Assembly: GCA_019752575.1 (NCBI GenBank)
Contig: JAIELW010000016.1
Coordinates: 1 to 37,045 of the forward strand
Length of the DNA stretch: 37,045 nt
Direction of reading: 5' to 3'
Source of the DNA: Xanthobacteraceae bacterium
GTDB lineage: Bacteria > Pseudomonadota > Alphaproteobacteria > Rhizobiales > Xanthobacteraceae
Shown here: in pieces, positions 13,727-22,927 of the stretch
Layout: each line of letters starts with the position of its first letter
How positions within the stretch are numbered: position 1 is the stretch's first letter
Translations under genes and position numbers: made by a program
Notes under the pieces: generated by a model
Seen by the model: only the letters and a program-made list of their open reading frames with translations
What the model was told of the DNA's origin: nothing
Databases searched by the model: none

Positions 13727-16332
13727 GCGGCCTCCTGCAGATCGGCAGAGGCGGTTTTGAGCGCCTGCAAAAGCCCGCGGCGGTCGAATTTCGCGACATA
13801 GGCATGCATGCCCGCGCGCTCGCTCTTGGCAACGGCAGCGCCCGAAAGCGACGAGGAAAGCGCGACGACCGGCAGATGCGCCGTGCGCGCATTGGCTTGC
13901 AGCGCCTCGCCGAAGGCATAGCCGTCCATTTCCGGCATTTCGATATCGGTGACGACGAGATCGAAGCGCGCGCCGCGCTCGATCAAGGCAAGCGCTTCTT
14001 TCGCGCCCGGAAGCGGGGTGACGTCATAGCCGGCCGCCTGCAGGACCGGCGCAAGCATATTGCGGAAGAAGGCGGAGTCGTCGACGAACAGAAGCTTCTT
14101 CTTCTCGCGCGCCGCGCCCTTGCCGTGGAACCAGTCGTTGAAACCGAGCGGCAGGAAGTATGCGACATCGATAACTTCGGTCGCCTGCTCGCGGATGATC
14201 GCTGAGCCGAGCACGCCCGGCGTTTCGCTCGCGACCTTGATCTCGAGACGGTCTTCCACGATGTCGACGATCTCGTCGACGATGAGACCGACGGAACGGC
14301 CGCCATCCGTGAATACGAGCAAGGGCTGCGTGCCGTCCTGTGCGAGCTTCACATTGGCGTCGGCGGGCACGAGCGGCATCAGGCCGCCGCGATACTGCAC
14401 CATCGGCCGGCCGCTGGAGAGTTCGATCTTCTTGGCGTCGATTTCCTCAAGGCGCGTGACCAGCGAGAGCGGCACCGCCTTGAGCGAGCCGGTGCCGGAG
14501 CGGAACACCAGCATCGAAACGGAGCGTAGCGCATCGTCATCGAGCGCGACTTCCTTCGCGGAGAAGTCGTCGATGGTGCGCTCTTCGCGCGTGGCGCCGA
14601 TCGAATCCGCGATCCCGTTCGGGTCGAGGATCATGATCACCGAGCCGTCGCCGAGAATGGTGTTGCCGCCGAGCACCTTGATGTCGCGCAGGCTCGCCGC
14701 GACCGGCTTCACGACGATTTCCTCGGTATGCAGCACGTCGTCCACGACGATGCCGAACAGACTCGCGCCGACCTGCATCACAACGACGAAGGCCTCGCTT
14801 TCCGCGACATCCCGCTTCGGCAACTTCAGGAGCTGCGAGAGCGACAGGAGCGGCAAGAGCTTGTCGCGCAGGCGCAGCACCAGCGCGCCGTTGATTTCCT
14901 CGACGAGGCTGGCGTTGGAGCCGCGATGCACGAGCTCGACCACCGCCACCTGCGGGATCGCGTAGCGCTCGCCGCCCGAGCGCACGATCAGGGCCGGCAC
15001 GATCGCGAGCGTCAGCGGAATCTTGATCGAGAAGGTCGAGCCGCGGCCCGGAGTGGAGCGCAGATCGACCGTGCCGCCGATCTGGTCGATGTTGGTCTTC
15101 ACGACGTCCATGCCGACGCCGCGGCCGGAGACGCTTGTGACTTTCTCGGCGGTCGAGAAGCCGGGCGCGAAGATCATCTTGTGCAGTTGCGCTTCGCTCG
15201 GCTGGTCGCCTTCTTCGATCAAACCCGCTTCGATCGCGCGGCTGCGAATCTTCGAAAGATTGAGACCGCGGCCGTCGTCCGCGATTTCGATGACGATCTG
15301 GCCACTCGCCTGATAGGCGGAGAGCCGGATCGTGCCTTTCGCGGACTTGCCGGCCTTGATGCGCTCTTCCGGCCGCTCAAGCCCGTGATCCGCAGAATTG
15401 CGCACCATGTGCGTCAGCGGATCGCGGATGATGTCGAGCACCTGGCGGTCGAGTTCGGTCTCGGCGCCGTGCATTTCCAGTTCGATGTCCTTGCCGAGTT
15501 CGTGACCGAGGTCGCGCACGATGCGCGGCAACTTCGCCCAGGCATTTCCGATCGGCTGCATGCGGGTCTTCATGACCCCTTCCTGCAACTCGGCGGTCAC
15601 GTTCGAGAGCCGCTGCAGCGGCACCTTGAATTCGCTTTCCGAATGGCGGCGGACGATTTCGAGGAGCTGGTTGCGCGTGAGCACCAGTTCCGAAACCATC
15701 GTCATCAGGCGTTCGACGGTATCGACCGAGACGCGCAAGGTTTGCGCGCCGTTCGGCATGGTATCCGGATGGCGGCGCTCGCCCGTGCGGCGCTCGCTCT
15801 CGCGCTTGTCGGCTTTCTTCTCTTGCGGTCCCGGCGTGTCGCGGAAAGCGCGCTCCAGATCGTCGAGCGAGACTTCGCCCGGACGCAGCGGACGCTCCAG
15901 CACCTGCGGGCTGAGCGTGCCGATCGTGATTTCTTCCTTGGGCTGCGCGGGCGCACCGCCGTCGAGCGCCATCTGCTCGAGCTGCACGATGAGGTCGCCG
16001 TCGGAGCCGGCGGGTTCGGCGCTCGTGGCTTCGAGTTCGGCGAGAATGGCTTTCAGGCGGTCGATGGTGACGAGCACGAGCGACACGGCTTCTGCTGTCA
16101 CCGGCGCGCCGTCGCGGAATTTTCCCATCACGGTTTCGGCGGCATGCGCGAGCGCCTCGAGGCGCGGCAGGCCGATGAAACCGCAGGTGCCCTTGATGGT
16201 GTGAACGAGCCGGAAGATGCGGCCGAGCACGTCGGCGTTGTTCGGCTCCTGTTCGAAGCGGACAAGCTCGTTATCGACGACGTCGAGGCTTTCGTTCGTC
16301 TCGATCAGAAATTCCCGGAGCAAGTCTTCCAT
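13723..16332 (-). CDS. cheA: Hybrid chemotaxis histidine kinase CheA with receiver domain
   Basis: An 869-aa kinase. The Hpt domain (about 1-105) has phosphorylated His44 (LVHTIKGTCGF). A low-complexity charged linker (110-195) stands where other CheA proteins have the P2 CheY/CheB-binding domain, and no P2 is evident. The dimerisation domain is at about 196-260. The ATPase domain (265-440) has an N-box around HMVRNSADHGLE, a G1 box DDGRGL (352-357) and a G2 box GRGVGMDVV (403-411). The first CheW-like domain covers about 443-575, a second about 605-730, and a C-terminal receiver 745-865 has Asp751-Asp752, phospho-acceptor Asp796 and Lys848. It heads the che operon, 152 bp downstream of chpT. 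Confidence 0.96.
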   Translation of the reverse strand: MEDLLREFLIETNESLDVVDNELVRFEQEPNNADVLGRIFRLVHTIKGTCGFIGLPRLEALAHAAETVMGKFRDGAPVTAEAVSLVLVTIDRLKAILAELEATSAEPAGSDGDLIVQLEQMALDGGAPAQPKEEITIGTLSPQVLERPLRPGEVSLDDLERAFRDTPGPQEKKADKRESERRTGERRHPDTMPNGAQTLRVSVDTVERLMTMVSELVLTRNQLLEIVRRHSESEFKVPLQRLSNVTAELQEGVMKTRMQPIGNAWAKLPRIVRDLGHELGKDIELEMHGAETELDRQVLDIIRDPLTHMVRNSADHGLERPEERIKAGKSAKGTIRLSAYQASGQIVIEIADDGRGLNLSKIRSRAIEAGLIEEGDQPSEAQLHKMIFAPGFSTAEKVTSVSGRGVGMDVVKTNIDQIGGTVDLRSTPGRGSTFSIKIPLTLAIVPALIVRSGGERYAIPQVAVVELVHRGSNASLVEEINGALVLRLRDKLLPLLSLSQLLKLPKRDVAESEAFVVVMQVGASLFGIVVDDVLHTEEIVVKPVAASLRDIKVLGGNTILGDGSVIMILDPNGIADSIGATREERTIDDFSAKEVALDDDALRSVSMLVFRSGTGSLKAVPLSLVTRLEEIDAKKIELSSGRPMVQYRGGLMPLVPADANVKLAQDGTQPLLVFTDGGRSVGLIVDEIVDIVEDRLEIKVASETPGVLGSAIIREQATEVIDVAYFLPLGFNDWFHGKGAAREKKKLLFVDDSAFFRNMLAPVLQAAGYDVTPLPGAKEALALIERGARFDLVVTDIEMPEMDGYAFGEALQANARTAHLPVVALSSSLSGAAVAKSERAGMHAYVAKFDRRGLLQALKTASADLQEAA

Positions 16333-16484
16333 GGCGGCCGCGCATATCCCAAAGGCGGGCCTCGACCCTTGCCGGGCCCGGTCCGCAATGCGGCGTAAGT
16401 ATCGGTTCGGGAGGGTTAAGATTGATTAAAACGGCCGCCGTTTCCGGCCAATCCGGAACCGCCGGAACCCCTGATTTTACTGGC

Positions 16485-17117
16485 CTATTGCGCGGTCAGG
16501 GTCGCGCTGGTGGCGCCGGCTGCGAGCGCGATCTTCATGCCCTGCTCCCGGGCCAGCACGCCCGCATAAAAAGGCTGCACGGTCTGGGCGGTAACCGGCT
16601 CGGCGGGGGTCCCCGCGAGCAGACTTTCGGTCACCGGCTGGAGCCGCACCCGCTCGGCTTCCACCTTCACCGAGAAGCCCATTGTTTCGCCTGAGCCGAT
16701 CGGATCGACCTTCATGACACCCCCGCGGGGCACCGCACCGGCGGCAATCAGCATGAGATTCAGAAGCAGCTTTACCCGGTTCTTTGCGAGCAACGTCTTC
16801 GGGATCGTGAACTCGACCTTCAGATCGGGCTCGAACAATTGCTTGCCGAGTTCGCCGGCGTCCCCGACATCGAGCTGCGCCGTGGGCGAACCCGAGGAGC
16901 CGAAAGCGATCCGCGCATATTTGAGCTTGGCGGTCGCCTGCACCGCGCTGTGGCGGATCAGCTTCATCGCCTCCTCGCGCGACTCCGGCTTCTGGTCCAT
17001 CTCCAGGAGCTGGAAGCCGTTTTCCATCGCCGCCACCGGATTGATGACGTCGTGACAGACCTTCGAGCAAAGCATCGCGGAAAGGTCGAGGGCGGTGAGT
17101 TCGACGGGAGCGCTCAT
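16485..17117 (-). CDS. chpT: Histidine phosphotransferase ChpT
   Basis: A 210-aa dimeric phosphotransferase that passes phosphoryl groups from the hybrid kinase CckA to CtrA and CpdR. The DHp-like N-terminal region (1-85) carries the phosphorylatable His22 in LCSKVCHDVINPVAAMENG. The degenerate ATPase-like domain (about 90-205) includes LLNLMLIAAGAVPRGGVMKV and lacks ATP-binding boxes, as expected. Two starts are close: a TTG at 17123 and the ATG at 17117, which is preferred. It lies directly upstream of cheA on the same strand (152 bp gap) and diverges from cysQ. Together with ctrA, two components of the cell-cycle relay sit beside motility genes. Confidence 0.93.
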   Translation of the reverse strand: MSAPVELTALDLSAMLCSKVCHDVINPVAAMENGFQLLEMDQKPESREEAMKLIRHSAVQATAKLKYARIAFGSSGSPTAQLDVGDAGELGKQLFEPDLKVEFTIPKTLLAKNRVKLLLNLMLIAAGAVPRGGVMKVDPIGSGETMGFSVKVEAERVRLQPVTESLLAGTPAEPVTAQTVQPFYAGVLAREQGMKIALAAGATSATLTAQ

Positions 17118-17197
17118 AACCAAGCCCTATGCGATTCGAAGCACTTTGGTCGAGCGGCCCCCCGCATGATAGAGGCCAAGGGCACTGGGATACGGAA

Positions 17198-17995
17198 GTG
17201 AATCGCACCGAACGCGCTCGAATTCTGACCGGCATGATCGAGGCCGCAGCCAACGCCGGGACCAAAATCCGCGAAATGGCGGCGACCGGCGTGGTCGCCC
17301 GTTCCAAGCCCGACGCGAGCCCCGTTACCGACGCCGACGAAGCCGCCGAAGCGATCATCGAGAAGCATCTATCCGCGCTTCTTCCCGGTGTGCCGATGAT
17401 CGGCGAGGAAGCGGTCGCGGGCGGCTCCGGCAAAAAGCCCGGCAGCACGTTCTTTCTGGTCGATCCGATCGACGGCACGCGCGATTTCATCGCGAAGCGC
17501 GCAGGCTACACCGTCAACATCGCTTTCCTCGCCGAAGGCACCCCCGCGCTCGGCGTGATCTATGCCCCCGCGCTCGGCGAGCTCTATGCGGGCGGTGCCG
17601 GCGGCGCCTATCGCTGGCCGCTTGTGCCGGGGATCAAGATCGAGAACGTGCCGGAGGAGAGAATTCGCGTGCGCACGCCTGCGAAGAACCTTGTCGCCTG
17701 CGTCAGCCACTCGCATCTCGATAGCGCGACACAAGACTGGCTGCGGAAGCGCAACGTCGCCGAAACGGTGAAGATCGGCTCTTCGATCAAATTCTGCCGC
17801 GTCGCCGAAGGCAAAGCCGACGTCTATCCGCGGCTGTCGCCGGTCAGCGAATGGGACATCGCGGCCGGCCACGCCATCCTGATGGCGGCGGGCGGATCGG
17901 TGAAAACGCCCGGCGGATCAACGCTGCATTACGGAAAGAAGAAAGACGACTACGAAGTGCCGAGCTTCATCGCCTCGGGCGGAGCGCAGTTTTGA
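17198..17995 (+). CDS. cysQ: 3'(2'),5'-bisphosphate nucleotidase CysQ (inositol monophosphatase family)
   Basis: A 265-aa, Mg-dependent phosphatase that most likely removes the 3'-phosphate from PAP produced in sulfate assimilation. Motifs are ARSKPDASPVTDADE (about 34-48, the lithium-sensitive phosphatase entry), GEE (69-71), the metal-binding DPIDGTRDF (89-97), GVIYAPALGELY (119-130) and the C-terminal SEWDIAAGHAIL box with the last metal Asp. The GTG at 17198 gives the usual CysQ length; an ATG at 17234 would shorten it by 12 residues. It diverges from chpT. The general inositol-phosphatase family also includes SuhB, but the GTRDFIAKRAGYTVNIAF pattern is CysQ-like. Confidence 0.9.
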   Translation: MNRTERARILTGMIEAAANAGTKIREMAATGVVARSKPDASPVTDADEAAEAIIEKHLSALLPGVPMIGEEAVAGGSGKKPGSTFFLVDPIDGTRDFIAKRAGYTVNIAFLAEGTPALGVIYAPALGELYAGGAGGAYRWPLVPGIKIENVPEERIRVRTPAKNLVACVSHSHLDSATQDWLRKRNVAETVKIGSSIKFCRVAEGKADVYPRLSPVSEWDIAAGHAILMAAGGSVKTPGGSTLHYGKKKDDYEVPSFIASGGAQF

Positions 17996-18001
17996 TTCTT
18001 A

Positions 18002-18119
18002 CTCCCTCTCCCCAAGGGGGAGAGGGTTGGGGTGAGGGGGTACTGCGTCAGAACTTTTACTCAGAACCCCCTCACCCGGCGAACTCCGTTCGCCGACCTC
18101 TCCCCCACGGGGAGAGGTG
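18002..18119. repeat. REPIN-like paired inverted repeat, type B
   Basis: The left unit CCCTCTCCCC(AA)GGGGGAGAGGG through GGTGAGGGGGT faces the right unit ACCCCCTCACCC through ACCTCTCCCC(CA)CGGGGAGAGGT, around about 24 central bases. It lies between the convergent cysQ and YHS-domain genes. Confidence 0.85.
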
Positions 18120-18140
18120 AAGTTTTCCTGAGGCAGAATT

Positions 18141-18614
18141 CTAAGGCACCAGCTTCTTCCGCACCCCGGGCCAGGCATTCGCCGCCGCATCGAACAGATT
18201 TTTCGGATTGGCGAGAAACCGGGCGAGGCTTTCCTCGCGCGCAAACAGAAACAGCTTTCCGCCGCTGACCGCGAAGAAAGCGGGATTGCCTTCGAGCGGC
18301 ACGCCTTCTCCGACGGCAAGCGGATCGTAGCCGCCGAATTCGGGCACGTAGACTTCCGGCGAGCGCATGAAGGCCGCGCGGTTCGCCTCCGAACGGAAGC
18401 GCCAGGTGAGACCCGCGAAACGGAACTCGTATTCCGTTGCTCCCTGCCGCGCGGACTTGTCGATGAAATAAGAGACGGCATCGTAGCCATAGAGCGCGAC
18501 GCCGGTGTTGGGGTCGTTCACGATCCGCTCGCTGGTCGCGGCCTTGGTGGAGAAGGCCGCCACCGTCGCCACGAACCAGACCGCCAGTAATCCGCCCAAA
18601 ATGCGCCTTTGCAT
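18141..18614 (-). CDS. Exported YHS-domain protein
   Basis: A 157-aa protein with an N-terminal signal sequence (about 1-26, ending STKAA) and one YHS-like domain. The domain contains NDPNTGVALYGYDAVSYFID (33-52), YEFRFAGLTWRFRSEANRAAF and YVPEFGGYDPLAV. YHS domains are small, often metal-associated modules; here the protein is predicted to be periplasmic. Exported proteins of this type are common in alphaproteobacteria and their role is not established. It is convergent with cysQ across a palindromic repeat and divergent from eipA. Confidence 0.85.
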   Translation of the reverse strand: MQRRILGGLLAVWFVATVAAFSTKAATSERIVNDPNTGVALYGYDAVSYFIDKSARQGATEYEFRFAGLTWRFRSEANRAAFMRSPEVYVPEFGGYDPLAVGEGVPLEGNPAFFAVSGGKLFLFAREESLARFLANPKNLFDAAANAWPGVRKKLVP

Positions 18615-18779
18615 GCTTCACGCTTCCCTAATCATCCCCGAGCGATCAAGATTCCGCGCATCGGGCTTTGATTCGGAGGCTAGGGCCCGCCGGTATGCGT
18701 CGGGTTAAGGCCGCCGTCCGGGCCTGAAAAGGGCGCAATTGCTGCGCCATCTGCCCGCGGTTTTCAGCCGGAGATGACC

Positions 18780-19346
18780 ATGACATTCCGCACCACCTTG
18801 CTCGCTTTTGCCACTCTTCTTGCGGCGCTGACGGCGGCGCAGGCGCAGCAGAACAATTACAACCAGCGCTATTCGAATAACGAGATCCTCGACACGGGCC
18901 ATCGCTTCTTCGGCACCACCTCGCGCGAACTGGCACTTCTGGTCGAGCGCGCGACCAAGCGCTGGGGCCAGCCGAACGGTTACATTCTCGGCGAGGAAGC
19001 GGGCGGCGCGATCACGGTCGGGCTGCGCTACGGCGAGGGCACGCTCTACACCCGCAACGCCGGCGACCGCCGCGTCTATTGGCAGGGTCCCTCGATCGGT
19101 TTCGACGTCGGCGGCGAAGGCGCGCGCGTGATGATGCTGGTCTACAATCTGCCCGCGCTGGAAACACTCTATAACCGCTATGTCGGCATCTCCGGCTCCG
19201 CCTATTTCGTCGGCGGCTTCGGCATGACCGCGGTAACCTGGGACCGCGTTGTCATCGTTCCGATACGAACCGGCGTGGGGTTAAGGCTTGGCGCGAATAT
19301 CGGCTACCTGAAGTTTACGCCGACCGCGACCTGGTTCCCGCTCTGA
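18780..19346 (+). CDS. eipA: Periplasmic DUF1134 protein, EipA family
   Basis: A 188-aa protein with a cleavable signal peptide (about 1-22, ending TAAQA before QQ) and a DUF1134 domain. The domain shows NNEILDTGHRFFGTTSRELALLVERA, the glycine-rich IGFDVGGEGARVMMLVYNL, and GVGLRLGANIGYLKFT. In Brucella the member EipA is an envelope-integrity protein whose gene is activated by CtrA (recalled from the literature). The second ATG (18780) is chosen because GGAG lies six bases before it; the ATG at 18774 is almost on top of it. Only TTAA half-sites, no full CtrA box, are seen upstream. Confidence 0.88.
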   Translation: MTFRTTLLAFATLLAALTAAQAQQNNYNQRYSNNEILDTGHRFFGTTSRELALLVERATKRWGQPNGYILGEEAGGAITVGLRYGEGTLYTRNAGDRRVYWQGPSIGFDVGGEGARVMMLVYNLPALETLYNRYVGISGSAYFVGGFGMTAVTWDRVVIVPIRTGVGLRLGANIGYLKFTPTATWFPL

Positions 19347-19488
19347 GCCGCCACTCTTAACCCTAATCCGCGCCGCAACGCCTTCGCGCCGTGGCGGAAT
19401 TTGCGGCCTTCCATTAAAGTGAAGGCCGTTGGGTGGCGTCTTGCGTGGGGTCGGCGTTGGTTTGCTGCAGGCATAAGGATCGCGAAGC

Positions 19489-20862
19489 ATGATCGAAGCG
19501 ATCATGTTCTTCGCCCTTGGCTTCCTCGGCGCGACATTGATCGCGCTTGTTACGTTGTCCGCGGTCTGGCATCGCGCGGTGCGGCTCACGACCAAGCGCA
19601 TCGAAGGCGCGATCCCGGTTTCGATGGTCGAAATCCAGGCGGACAAGGACCAGCTTCGCGCCGAATTTGCGATGTCGACGCGCCGTCTAGAGAACAGCGT
19701 CGAGCAACTCAAGCTCAAAACCTCCGAGCAGCTCGCCGAGATCGGCCGCAAGAGCGAGGCCGTGCGGTTACTCAAGAACGAAGTCGAGGCGAAAACCGCG
19801 CGCGCGACCGCGCTCGAGGCGCAGGAGCGCACGTTGCGCGGCAAGCTGAACTCCACCGAGGAAGAACTCTCGGCACAGTCGCGCATGCTGCACGATGCCG
19901 AAGCAGCGCTTTCCGCGAAAGAAAAGGAAATCGCCGGGGCCCAGCGGGTCATCGGTTCGGTCACGAACGAATCCGACAGCCGCCAGGTGGAAATCGTCGC
20001 ACTGCAGACGCAGCGCGACACGCTGAAAAGCCGGATCGAGATGCTGGAGCGCGAAATTTCTACGACCGAGCAGCGCATGGCAACCGAACGTGATGCCGCC
20101 GAGCGCGCAAAAGAGTCGCTGAACCTCGAACATAGCACAGCCGAAGACCTGAAAGCGCGTTTGCGCGAGATGGAAACCTTGTTCTCGAACGCGCGCCACG
20201 AAACCGAAGCGCTCGTGGCGACCATCGAAGAGATGAAACGGGAGTCGCAACACTCAGCCGCGCTTGCGAACAAGCGCGCGGAAGAATTGCAGACGCGGCT
20301 CTCAAGCCGCGAGCGGGAACTTGGGGCGCATCTTGCAAAGCGCGAAGGTGAACTGCTCGCGGCCGCGCAACAGCGTGAAAGCGAACTTCAGAAACAACTC
20401 TCCGCTACCGGCGCCAAACTGAGTGCCGCCACGGAGGACGCCGCACGCAACCGCGCTGAAGCGCAGACACTCGCCGAAGAAGCCCACGCGAAGACCGAAG
20501 CCTTCCAGGCAACCATCGAGATTCTCAAATCCGAGAAGGCGCAGCTCGAGGGCGCGCTCGCGCAGTTGCGCGAGGACCGCGACCGCATGGCGGCGGAGGC
20601 CGCTTCGCTGCGCGCACAGGCGGAAAAATCCTGGGCCGAGGAGCGCATGGAAAGCGCGCTCTTGCGCGAACGCATCAACGATGTCGCGGCCGAAGTCGCG
20701 CGGCTTGCGATCAATCTCGAAGGCGCGAATTCTCCGATCGAACAACTGCTCGCAGCCGACACCCAGGCCAACGGTCATCAGAACGGCACGCCCTCTTCGA
20801 GCGAAGAAGCCCGCGTCTCGCTCGCGCAGCGCATCCGCAACCTGCAAAGCCGGGCGCGTTAG
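19489..20862 (+). CDS. Membrane-anchored long coiled-coil protein
   Basis: A 457-aa protein with one N-terminal transmembrane segment (about 4-27) followed by a continuous, charged, Glu/Ala/Arg/Lys/Gln-rich region (about 50-410) with heptad character, and a conserved-looking end (INDVAAEVARLAINLEGANSPI, then a basic tail LAQRIRNLQSRAR). It is likely inserted in the inner membrane with the coil in the cytoplasm. Such proteins next to eipA are seen in Hyphomicrobiales, but no function is known to me. A structural or scaffolding role is only a guess. A TTAACCCT half-site lies about 130 bp upstream. Confidence 0.85.
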   Translation: MIEAIMFFALGFLGATLIALVTLSAVWHRAVRLTTKRIEGAIPVSMVEIQADKDQLRAEFAMSTRRLENSVEQLKLKTSEQLAEIGRKSEAVRLLKNEVEAKTARATALEAQERTLRGKLNSTEEELSAQSRMLHDAEAALSAKEKEIAGAQRVIGSVTNESDSRQVEIVALQTQRDTLKSRIEMLEREISTTEQRMATERDAAERAKESLNLEHSTAEDLKARLREMETLFSNARHETEALVATIEEMKRESQHSAALANKRAEELQTRLSSRERELGAHLAKREGELLAAAQQRESELQKQLSATGAKLSAATEDAARNRAEAQTLAEEAHAKTEAFQATIEILKSEKAQLEGALAQLREDRDRMAAEAASLRAQAEKSWAEERMESALLRERINDVAAEVARLAINLEGANSPIEQLLAADTQANGHQNGTPSSSEEARVSLAQRIRNLQSRAR

Positions 20863-21033
20863 GCCCCTTGCTCTGGCTTTATATTCCAGCCTAGATTTCG
20901 CGATCGCTCACGCGATCCACCGCCGAAGGTGGCCGCTCGCCGCGCCGGTTTGACGAAACCGAACGCTGGCGTTTTCCGATCAAGTCTGCCGCGTATCGAA
21001 GACGCTTTTCGCGTCCAATCCTCGTTTCATGCC

Positions 21034-21780
21034 ATGCCAGAACTGCTATCTTACGAATTCCTCCTTGCCGTATGCATGTTCCTAGGCGCGGTGCTTTACA
21101 CCTCAGTCGGGCATGCGGGAGCATCCGCCTATATCGCGTTGATGGCGCTCTTCGGTCTCGCGCCCGCCGTGATGCGCCCGACCGCGCTTGCGCTAAATGT
21201 CCTCGTCGCCTCGTTTACTTCTTTCCGCTATTGGCACGCAGGCCTGTTCCGCTGGCGGACGTTGTGGCCCTTTCTGCTGGGCGCGGCACCCTTCGCGTTT
21301 GTCGGCGGTGCGATCCAGTTGCCCGGCGCCTATTACAAACCGCTCGTCGGTGTCGTGTTGCTGATTGGCGGCGTCCGCCTGCTATTGCCGAAGGAGCTTA
21401 AAGCGAATGCTGAACCGCGCGATCCGCCGGTGTGGCTCGGGGCTCTTTGCGGCGCAGGCATTGGCCTGTTGGCAGGACTTACCGGCACGGGCGGCGGGAT
21501 TTTTTTGTCGCCGTTACTTTTATTTTTAGGCTGGTCGGCAACACGGATAGCTTCCGGCGTCGTCGCGGTTTTCATCCTTTGCAACTCAACCGCAGGCCTG
21601 CTGGGCAACGTCGCAATTCTCAAAGCACTGCCACCGGACTTGCCGCTTTACGCTGTCGCGGTTTTCCTTGGTGCAATTGTCGGCACGACCTTTGGCATAC
21701 GCTTCGCGGCTCCGATGATACTTAAGGCGCTCGGCCTCGTGCTGCTCGTCGCGGGCCTCAAGCTTATCGGCGTGTATTGA
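21034..21780 (+). CDS. TSUP (TauE/SafE) family permease
   Basis: A 248-aa integral membrane protein with about eight hydrophobic helices. Typical TSUP features are the two half-repeats, each opening with glycine-rich motifs: SVGHAGASAYIALMALFGL (about 26-44) and GLLAGLTGTGGGIFLSPLLL (about 146-165). The family moves sulfite, sulfonates or other small organic anions across the inner membrane; the substrate is not clear here. The ATG at 21034 starts at the first hydrophobic helix, whereas the longer frame from 20929 adds a basic stretch with no support. It is convergent with the oxidoreductase gene. Confidence 0.9.
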   Translation: MPELLSYEFLLAVCMFLGAVLYTSVGHAGASAYIALMALFGLAPAVMRPTALALNVLVASFTSFRYWHAGLFRWRTLWPFLLGAAPFAFVGGAIQLPGAYYKPLVGVVLLIGGVRLLLPKELKANAEPRDPPVWLGALCGAGIGLLAGLTGTGGGIFLSPLLLFLGWSATRIASGVVAVFILCNSTAGLLGNVAILKALPPDLPLYAVAVFLGAIVGTTFGIRFAAPMILKALGLVLLVAGLKLIGVY

Positions 21781-21793
21781 ACGACGTGATACG

Positions 21794-22813
21794 CTAGGCG
21801 ATCTTCACCAAGAGCTTCCCGAAGTTCTTGCCCTTCAGAAGCCCCATGAACGCCTCGGGTGCATTCTCGAGCCCGGTCACGATATCCTCGCGATATTTGA
21901 TGCGGCCTTCACGCAGCCACTGGCCCGCCTCGCGATAGAAGTCGCCGCTCTGTGCCGCGAAGTCCCACACGATGAACCCGCGCATGGTGAGACTCCGGCG
22001 CAGGATTCCACCGAGCAGCATGCCGGTGCGGTCCGGCCCCGGCGGCGGCGTCACGTCGTTGTAATGCGCGATGATCCCGCAAACCGGCACACGCGCGAAC
22101 TGATTGAGCAGCGGAAAGACCGCATCGAACACCTTGCCGCCGACATTCTCGAAATAAACGTCGATGCCTTTCGGGCAGGCCGCCGTGAGCTTCTTCGGCA
22201 TCTCCGGATCGCGGTGATCGATCGCGGCATCGAAGCCGAGCTCATCGAGCAGATATTTGCACTTGTCGGCGCCGCCGGCGATTCCGACCACGCGACAGCC
22301 TTTGAGCTTCGCGTATTGACCGACGAAGGAGCCGACCGGCCCCGAAGCCGCGGCGACCACGACCGTCTCGCCTTCTTTGGGCATGCCGATATTGCGCATG
22401 CCGAGATAAGCGGTCATGCCGGGCATCCCGAGCACGCCGAGCGCGGTCTGCACCGGCGCCTGTTTGGGATCGAGCTTGCGCAGGTCGGAGCCGTTCGAGA
22501 CCGCGTAGTCCATCCAGCCGGTATAGGAGAACACGATATCTCCGGGCACGTATTCCGGCCGGTTGGATTTGACGACCTCGCTCACCGTGCCCGCGACCAT
22601 CGGCTCGCCGATCTCGACCGGCTTGGCATAGGACTTCGCCGCGCTCATGCGCCCGCGCATGTAGGGATCGAGCGACATCCAGAGATTCCTGAGCAACACC
22701 TCGCCGTCTTTCGGCGTTGGAATCGCTGTCTTTTCCAGCCGGAAGTGCTCGGGCTTCGGCTCGCCTTCGGGACGCGAGGCAAGCACGATGCGGCGGTTTT
22801 CGTTTGCGGACAT
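21794..22813 (-). CDS. NADP-dependent medium-chain oxidoreductase (CurA/prostaglandin-reductase-like)
   Basis: A 339-aa, zinc-free medium-chain reductase. It has the family N-terminus (NRRIVLASRPEGEPKPEHFR), the LWMSLDPYMRGRM segment (44-56), the nucleotide-binding glycine motif AAASGPVGSFVG (154-165) and FENVGG in the middle of the Rossmann fold. Relatives reduce the carbon-carbon double bond of alpha,beta-unsaturated ketones and aldehydes using NADPH. Length fits. The physiological substrate cannot be fixed from sequence. Confidence 0.93.
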   Translation of the reverse strand: MSANENRRIVLASRPEGEPKPEHFRLEKTAIPTPKDGEVLLRNLWMSLDPYMRGRMSAAKSYAKPVEIGEPMVAGTVSEVVKSNRPEYVPGDIVFSYTGWMDYAVSNGSDLRKLDPKQAPVQTALGVLGMPGMTAYLGMRNIGMPKEGETVVVAAASGPVGSFVGQYAKLKGCRVVGIAGGADKCKYLLDELGFDAAIDHRDPEMPKKLTAACPKGIDVYFENVGGKVFDAVFPLLNQFARVPVCGIIAHYNDVTPPPGPDRTGMLLGGILRRSLTMRGFIVWDFAAQSGDFYREAGQWLREGRIKYREDIVTGLENAPEAFMGLLKGKNFGKLLVKIA

Positions 22814-22927
22814 GGCGGTACGCGAGGCTCCCTGCGAACTGTTTTTATGTGATGGCGCGAGTATGCGTCAGCGGCGCTGCGTTGCCAAACCGGCGATGCC
22901 GAATTCGTGGAGCGCACGAATTAGCCA

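Noticed and set aside
14728-16398. 556-aa plus-strand frame opposite cheA
   Set aside because: Arg/His/Asp-rich shadow of the cheA coding strand.
16442-16458. Hairpin TTCCGG-CCAAT-CCGGAA after chpT as a terminator
   Set aside because: Short stem without a following T-run on either strand.
19405-19427. Inverted repeat GGCCTTC ... GAAGGCC after eipA
   Set aside because: Seven-bp stem, nine-base loop and no T-run; insufficient to call a terminator or operator.
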